From Gordionus sp. m RMFG-2023 (taxonomy: Eukaryota > Nematomorpha > Gordioida > Chordodea > Parachordodidae), in NCBI RefSeq assembly GCF_954871325.1, contig NC_088776.1, positions 29,126,508-29,190,507 of the forward strand: a DNA stretch of 64,000 nucleotides, in the 5' to 3' direction. Each line of letters opens with the position of its first letter. The stretch's first letter is position 1. The translations under genes and the position numbers were made by a program. The notes under the pieces were generated by a model, which did not search any database, had not been told where the DNA came from, and was given only the letters and a program-made list of their open reading frames with translations. Of the stretch, positions 58,201 through 64,000 are shown in pieces.

Positions 58201-61187
58201 AGTGGGAGGAAGCCAGTGTTGTTAAACGCTACCGCTATTTTATAAAAAAAGTAGCGCGCTATCGTTACCGCTATCGTTTTCAAATGAGTAGAGCGCTATA
58301 CTTTTTTAAAAAAGCAGTTAAAACTACTTTTTACGCTATTTTGATTTTTTTAAAAATATTTTTTACGTAACTTTATTTCTTGTTATTATCGTCAACAAAA
58401 ATATTATAAATTTTTATCATATTATAAAAAAATTATAGTCCTTCAGGAAATTAGACCCATTATCTGTAATCATCTTACAAACCATGTTCTGAATTTTGTA
58501 AATATGGATTTCTGAAATAATATTTGCTAGATGTCATAAGTCTGACAGCCAATTATTCTTTTTAGAGCTAATGCTGCAGATTTTCGTTTTAGATTTTTTG
58601 GATCAATCCAATGTGCGGTCACTTCTAAATAAGCTCTAAAAATATGAATATCATATTATAAATCAGAAAATAAACATTTTTACCTTCTGTTATGCGTCCA
58701 GCAATCTGCTGTTTTACAGATATAGGAGACATCTGATAGATTTAATATTAAAGATTCTTTCATTTCTTTAAAGCTATCAAAGATTCTTGCCATCAATGTC
58801 TGCTGGCAAAATATCTTGGTACGTGCAGAAAAAGTGTTTATCATCTTTATAAAAGAATGGTTGAACAGTATCTATTTTAAAGTTCATTATGACTTTGTCA
58901 GCCAATTTTTGAGATACACCTGGTGTTGATGAATCCAAATTGCTTAATTTTGTTTGAATTAAATTTGATTTGGAAGTGGATGTATCTTCTTCCATTACCC
59001 AAAAACTTGAGATATTTTTCAATTTTTTTATAATTTGAGGTGTGAACAGTCTAAAATTATAACAGTAATACTTAGAATAAAAATTATGTAGGAGATTAGT
59101 ACATAAAAATGATTGAAATAACTATTTTAAAATGTTTTAAATAATTTAGATAAAATTTATGAATATATAAAAGAAATGATTGATCTTTGATTTAAATTTA
59201 TTTTAAAAATTAAGGATTAGCCTACACATTGATAGTAAATTTGTTTAATATATCACCTTTAAATGTTTTTCCAAATTAAAGCTGCTTGTATGATTTGAGG
59301 ATAAAATTTTGCGACACTACTTGCATCGAAACCGATATCCAGTAGTAATTTTTTCTTCAAGATTTAAGTATTTTTTGAATTTTGGGAAAGGATAATCTAA
59401 ATTTTTCTCATTTTCCAAAGAAATTTCGCTATCTTCAACAATCTCACACATTTTTAATAACTAGATTTATAATGTATATTTTTAAATATAAATTTAAATT
59501 TCAAAATTAAATAAAATTAAATAAAAGGAATATAATTAGATTTAATAAAAAATATATTTTAATAATTTTTAGATGTATTTATTATGTAAAATTGAAAGTA
59601 GCGAGATACCGCTATCGCTATTTTCTAAAAAAAGTAGCCCGCTAAAGCTACTAAAAAAAGTAGCGCGCTATTTTAACAACACTGGAGGAAGCTACTTTTA
59701 AAAACTATGGCGAGAGCTAGTTCCTGTTAAATAATAACTGTGATGGCTTTAATAATCTTAATAAATTTTTAGATAATTAAAATTTATACTGACAAAGAAG
59801 AAACCATCAGTAAATTTTTAAACTTGATTAAATTGGCTTCAAATCCTATAAAATTTAAAGAAAAAAAGAATTGACCCAACGATTAGTAGGGACTTTCAAA
59901 GTTTCCGAATGATACTAATCATAGAATAATATTGAAAGATCTATATTATATTCTTCTAAATGATTGTGGGATAAAGGATATAAATTTTGAAACTCAAACT
60001 TTAAAGTATTATTCTAAAAAAGTGCATGGTTAAGATTTTGGCACTAAGAGCGTCATGAACCTTTACAATCTAAGAAATAATTGGTTCTTTTTTTTAGCTA
60101 ACTTATCTTTTTTTAGTGGTATAAAAAAATTTTAAGATTTTGAGAGGCTTCTGCAAATTTTTCAAGGGGCTCGAGTCTCGGCGCCCTCTAGTTACGCTAT
60201 TGAGTGTCACTTATAAAGTATAACACTACCCTACATTTTAGTGTTCTAGTTAAGAGACATTTTTTGTGTGGCTAAATGTCTTTAAACAGATGAAAATAGG
60301 AATTATAATCAATTGATATATATCTTTTAATATAAAATAAATATCATAAATAAAAAATGCTTTATCAAGGTCACATTTTGAGTTTTAATAATGGATTTTC
60401 AATTTAGGCATTATGCAAACTTTACATAATTATAAAAAAAATAAGCTCAAATATATCTTATGAAAAAATTGTATCTGTATAATTACTAGGCCATGTAGTA
60501 TCTAAATACATTTGTAAAGTATCTTTAACCACTCTGCTTTATACTTTCATATAAGTCCTTTCCTCCATGCATCCAATTTTTCTAATTCAAATTCATATAG
60601 TCACAATGGAATGCATTCAAAAGAACGATTATTTTATTACTCTATCCGCTGACAATACGTAAGCTCCTATAAAAATACAATTCCAATATTCACTCTAACA
60701 TGATTTAGAAAAATGTAATTTTTCAGTGTTCGCATTAGTCTAAAAGCTTACCTAGAATCCATAATTCATTGCTGGGAACAAATTGCTTTATATTTCCTCT
60801 ACTCTATGTTAGCAATGAAATGCCATTGTTATTATTTCTCCGACTATAAGTTTTAAATATTCTCTTAATCTAATTAGGTAAATTTTATCAAAATTAAAAT
60901 CATTCTAAAAAGTAGTTATTTACTGAATTCAAGTTATCATTGCTATAGAGAGGACTATTATGTCCCGTGTATGATTCCCAACTACCGTGGAAGTTGTAGG
61001 TCATTGCTCCAAAGAAATCAACATATCTTTTATTATTACGGAACAATATATATTTTGTGAACATATAAAATATTGCTTACTTGTTCATTTTCTGGATATC
61101 ATAATTCATTAATTTTTGAAAACTAGCTGGTACAGCCGTCATCAAGATTAACTTTTTGTTTTCATAATCAAATGAAATTCTCATTAA
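55290..61187 (-). CDS. GH18 chitinase-like protein, C-terminal exons
   Basis: Glycoside hydrolase family 18 (chitin-cleaving or chitin-binding). Five exons join in phase with GT-AG introns, in transcription order: 61187-61081 (LILMTAVPASFQKLMNYDIQ), 61026-60924 (VDFFGAMTYNFHGSWESYTG, HNSPLY), 56056-55868 (VAKILLGIPFYGRNYKL, PPGDYTGEAGTMSYYE), 55823-55713 (YEAKVPFGYIEDMWISYENG) and 55670-55290 (IGGIMIWELSMDD, with the conserved substrate-binding tryptophan). Introns are 54 bp, 4.87 kb, 44 bp and 42 bp. The conserved MxYD motif is MTYN here. After the barrel, about 100 residues of low-similarity tail end in PKDCR and stop, although a GTAAAT donor overlaps that stop, so a further exon (for example a chitin-binding domain) is possible. 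The exon with the catalytic DxxDxDxE motif was not found between 61188 and 64000 and probably lies beyond the window. Catalytic competence is therefore unproven. Confidence 0.82.
56057..58205 (-). other. Large chitinase intron, distal part
   Basis: Intronic by position between two in-phase chitinase exons. AT-rich. A C-run at 56650 and a GGAGAGCTAGATCC...GGATGGAGTAGAGG block at 57410-57450 hint at old element ends. No coding similarity seen. Confidence 0.45.
58214..59684 (-). mobile_element. hAT element inside the chitinase intron
   Basis: The inverted ends CAGTGTTGTTAAACGC and TTTTAACAACACTG have a perfect 8-bp duplication GAGGAAGC (58206-58213 and 59685-59692). Subterminal repeats AAAAAAGTAGCGCGCTA occur at both ends. 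The minus strand holds transposase remains: an N-terminal acidic leader and BED region (about 59460-59280), 59022-58777, and 58790-58540 reading SYICKTADCWTHNRR and LEVTAHWIDPKNLKRKSAAL. The C-terminal dimerisation part is missing. A shortened, inactive copy. Confidence 0.88.
58540..59465 (-). pseudogene. hAT transposase, N-terminal half
   Basis: Reads EISLENEKNLDYPFPKFKKY then LNLEEKITTGYRFRCK (start of a BED-like finger, about 59440-59300). 59022-58777 is an open stretch with SQKLADKVIMNFKIDTVQPF, the hAT segment between finger and catalytic core. CKTADCWT...VTAHWIDPKNLKRKSAAL follows, containing the first catalytic aspartate region (TxDxWT) and HWIDxxxxxxSxAL. Stops and frame changes separate these pieces. 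Confidence 0.75.
59693..60923 (-). other. Large chitinase intron, proximal part
   Basis: AT-rich intron sequence. At 60170-60210 CTCGAGTCTCGGCGCCCTCT followed by AGTTACGCTATTGAG is the inverse of a CAxTxGCGTAACTAGAGGG hAT-type terminus, so another old element ends here. Its other end was not found. Confidence 0.4.
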
Positions 61188-61742
61188 CTAAAAAAATATT
61201 GTATTATAATTTGAACTTTGTTTCCCTTGTTACAAAAAATATAAATTTTATTTTAGCTTATTAAAACTCAACCTGTTTTCATTCCTATTTTAATTGTATA
61301 AATTTGATAAAAGGTAATACATATTATAAGAATAAATTATTTGCGCAGTTGTTTTAATTAAAATGCACATTTTTAAAAATAATATTTGCACAGTTTTTTA
61401 ATTGAATGAGCACTTTATTAAATAAGATATCTAGTTTTTGAAATATTTGCGCAGTTTTATAATTCCATTAAAATTTTTAAAAAAGGTGTTATAAAAAAAT
61501 TTTTATAAAATTTTATTCAGTTCCTTTTTTTAAGTCAACTTTTGAGAGCAGGTAGCTCAGGAAAGTGGGTAAAGAGAGTTAAAGGTTAAACAAATGGGCA
61601 ATGATAATACACTGCTGGAAACTGCAAAGCAATTTACTAAACGCTGACTACATTTTAATCCCATATTTATATATTAACGAATGAATGCTTAGCCCAAATC
61701 ATGTTCTGGCTTCTACTATACTGTAACACATTATCTTGGTTA

Positions 61743-63510
61743 CAGGTGCGTTGCCAGGAATTTTCTACGTGGGGAGGGGGATAAATTTTTTATAGTATGA
61801 TTTATTTTTAGAGCATTTAAAATTTAATAAAACTAATAATCATATAAAATTTATTAGAACCAGGGATCCAAACTGAATCTGAATCGAACCGTTAAACCGC
61901 TAAAACCCGATATTATCGAACCTGAACCGAACTGAACCTAAACCACTAAAAAAAATTTATAGCTGAACCTGAACCTGAACCGAACCGCTAAAATGCCTCT
62001 GAACCGGTTCAAGCCTCATGATTTTATTCTTAAAAAATAATATGCAAATTATTATTAGTATATAGAAAAAATTTCAATTATATTCGAATTATTTTAAAGA
62101 TTAGCATCAATCACATTTGATTGATAAGTGTCGGTCATAATTTTTATAAACTTTAGTATATTGTCATTTTAAAACATTTTTTAAATATTTTAAGCTTATA
62201 AATTATATTGCTTAGAGAAAAATTAAATCCAAAATATTATTATAAATGACACATCAAATCTGTATCATATTGGCAGTGTCGGCTACCTATGTTAATGTGG
62301 AAAGATGTTTTTCAACAATTAAATTTATATTATTCTTATAAATGTAATTTGAGTACGAATTTTGAAAATATAATAATTGTGCGGCTTAATAAAAAATTTT
62401 TATGTAATTGTTCATATTAAAATTAATCATTGATATTAATTAATCATTGATAATGTGATTTTAATTTTGAAATAAAAAAAAAAATTCCCTATACATAATT
62501 CGAATGTAGGCATTCAAACCGGTTTTAGAGGTTCAAACTGAACTGATATTTAAATTTTTTACAAACCAAACCTGAACCTTGAACCGTTATTTTTATCTAA
62601 ACCTGAACCCGAATCGATATTCGTTTCGGTTTGGATCCCTGATTAGAACTAATCTCACGTAAAATGGAAATATAAACTATTAAGAGTATATAATATACGA
62701 TTAAAAAAATAATAGCTATAAAAATAGATAAAATATAAAATTAAACATTTATAATGATTTAAAAGGTTAGTCAAATATCGTTCATAAATGAAAATTTAAT
62801 CTTCTTTGCTATTGCGCCAATTTTTTATTAATTATTAGAGCTTGGTGAGTAAAGCTGGTCTATTCAATCAATTTTAAGATGTCATACTTTTGATATAGGT
62901 TTTTATTTGCTTGTATTAATTGACATTATTGCCAAAATATACAGTAATTTTAATATATTTGGATAACTTATAAAATATATATTAAAGTATGCAATGTTTC
63001 CACTGTATTTCTTGAAGGATTATCTACAAAAATGATTCATACCATTTATATTTTAGGCCTTTAGATACATTTATATCCTATGAATAAAATTTAGCTAAAT
63101 ATTTGTTTTTTCAACATCAAGATTTGGATATATCCTCATATCAGATGGAGTTATGAAATGAAGTATTTGTAAATTGGATAGAGCCATTTCATTAATCACA
63201 AATCGTTCATTGATTTAAGTTAAAATTTAATCCAAAAGTGGGATAAAAATATTTATTTTAAATGATCCTCAATTGGTTGTTAATATTAGAACGATTTCTT
63301 TGTCGGTAAAGTCAAGGCTTGTGAATCTCAAATCATATAATTTCGTTTTCACCTAACTATCACATAAATCTCCAGAAATTCCTGGATATTATCTCTTGGT
63401 CTTTTAAGTTGTAATAAAATATATTCGCGATTCTCATAACTTCAGCCATATCCAATTTTTTTTTAAATATTGCATAAAATTGTTATGTAATAAATAATTT
63501 ATTAATGCAT
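61743..63510. repeat. Dispersed repeat copy B (same family as 291-1308)
   Basis: Starts CAGGTGCGTTGCCAGGAATT with a G-rich tract and then follows 291-1308 in the same order and direction, interrupted by a hAT at 61861-62641. Shared blocks include AATTTATTA(A/G)AAC, ATAAATGAAAATTTAAT, TTTTAAGATGT and TTGCATAAAATTGTTATGTA. Without the insertion the copy is about 980 bp, like copy A. No target duplication or transposase identified. Confidence 0.65.
61861..62641 (+). mobile_element. hAT MITE of the CAGGGATCCAAAC family
   Basis: Ends CAGGGATCCAAAC and GTTTGGATCCCTG, with a perfect 8-bp duplication ATTAGAAC (61853-61860 and 62642-62649). TGAACC/GAACCG repeats fill both subterminal regions. At 62267-62340 the + strand retains a short hAT dimerisation motif (ILAVSATYVNVERCFSTIKF), showing it derives from a coding element. 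A partial relative lies at 36590-36850. Confidence 0.9.
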
Positions 63511-64000
63511 TCTAATGAAAAAAATCGGCAGTCATATTAAATCGAATAATGCATCAGATTCAGGTGAAATATGTTTTTCAGGATTCTAAAATTTCTCCAA
63601 GGGAAAACAAAAGAGGCTCTTCTGGATCCAAAAAATGCTGTAACCGCTTAATGTCGAAGGCTCTATCTTGTCGTGAAAGCTTTTTGCAGTTTCTTTTTTC
63701 CTGTAGCACAATAAGTCTCAGAAATAATTATATTCAACAAATTCTGTCTATTTAGATATCTAAACATTTCAAACACTCTAGAAATTTTCTAATCATCATT
63801 AATAGAAATAAATTAAATAGAATTTTTTTGGTTGATTTAATTTTCTTATATCTATCAGTGTATAAGATTTAATAAATATAAGATAAACTTTAAAATTTCA
63901 GGAGATAAAATATTAATATACACAAGAAATAAATTTTTTAAATTAATTTTAACTTTTTGCTAATATTTAGAATAGAATATAATCTATTTGAATAGAATAC
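63511..64000. other. Right edge of the window, unassigned
   Basis: Contains a less AT-rich block at 63545-63730 with a 68-codon open frame (63549-63755), no recognisable match in either strand, and AT-rich sequence to the edge. If the chitinase gene continues, its catalytic exons should lie beyond this point. Confidence 0.3.

Noticed and set aside
63549-63755. 68-codon frame near the right edge as a chitinase exon
   Set aside because: Neither strand shows GH18 motifs or suitable splice borders.

Overview
The window is strongly AT-rich animal DNA. Three host genes can be recognised. (1) The 3' part of a Cu/Zn superoxide dismutase gene (6833-7382, +, four exons). (2) An uninterrupted Hedgehog acyltransferase gene (HHAT/rasp type MBOAT, 25509-27194, +). 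(3) The C-terminal exons of a GH18 chitinase-like gene (55290-61187, -, five exons, 5' end not found). Most introns in these genes are only 42-69 bp. An HHAT homologue together with a GH18 gene points to a metazoan. The short introns and AT bias would suit a compact or fast-evolving invertebrate lineage, but I cannot place it further.

Nearly everything else is transposon-derived, often nested. hAT elements dominate. At least five have clear CAG- or TAG-type inverted ends, and four of these have perfect 8-bp target duplications: 19056-25403, 30211-31653, 40697-42201, 58214-59684 and 61861-62641 all carry perfect duplications, while 19613-21808 has an imperfect one. More hAT remnants lie at 14240-15000, 15028-15378, 42810-44580, 45139-45225, 46085-46205 and 52030-52195. 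Other groups are a full-length RTE-clade LINE with a 13-bp target duplication (46904-50027, -), a pogo/Tigger-type element with a C-terminal PHD-like finger (36854-39878), a Mutator-like element (34457-36214), a long-TIR element with a 9-bp duplication split by a hAT (28265-31891), a piggyBac-type MITE with a triplicated right end (22061-22890), Tc1/IS630-type transposase remains (about 33090-34000), foldback-like palindromes (2225-5105 and 11685-13018), and remnants of another non-LTR element (5740-6190 and 8440-9180). Two LTR-related fossils are present: a small LTR element without coding capacity (16431-18157) and a broken Ty3/Gypsy pol fragment (about 20340-21600).

Layout: 1-5.1 kb repeats and a foldback-like structure; 5.7-9.2 kb LINE remnants around the SOD gene; 9.2-16.4 kb palindromes, a long G-run and hAT debris; 16.4-18.2 kb LTR element; 19-25.4 kb a multiply nested hAT ending 97 bp before the HHAT start codon; 28.2-46.2 kb successive DNA transposons; 46.9-50 kb LINE; 50-55 kb debris; 55.3-61.2 kb chitinase-like gene whose 4.9-kb intron holds a hAT; 61.7-63.5 kb a second copy of the repeat that opens the window, itself split by a hAT.

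The host genes do not form a functional cluster. I found no operon-like organisation, CRISPR array, rRNA or tRNA gene, and no convincing new biological system. The most informative signals are the nesting histories and the GC-rich subterminal repeat blocks of the hAT families.
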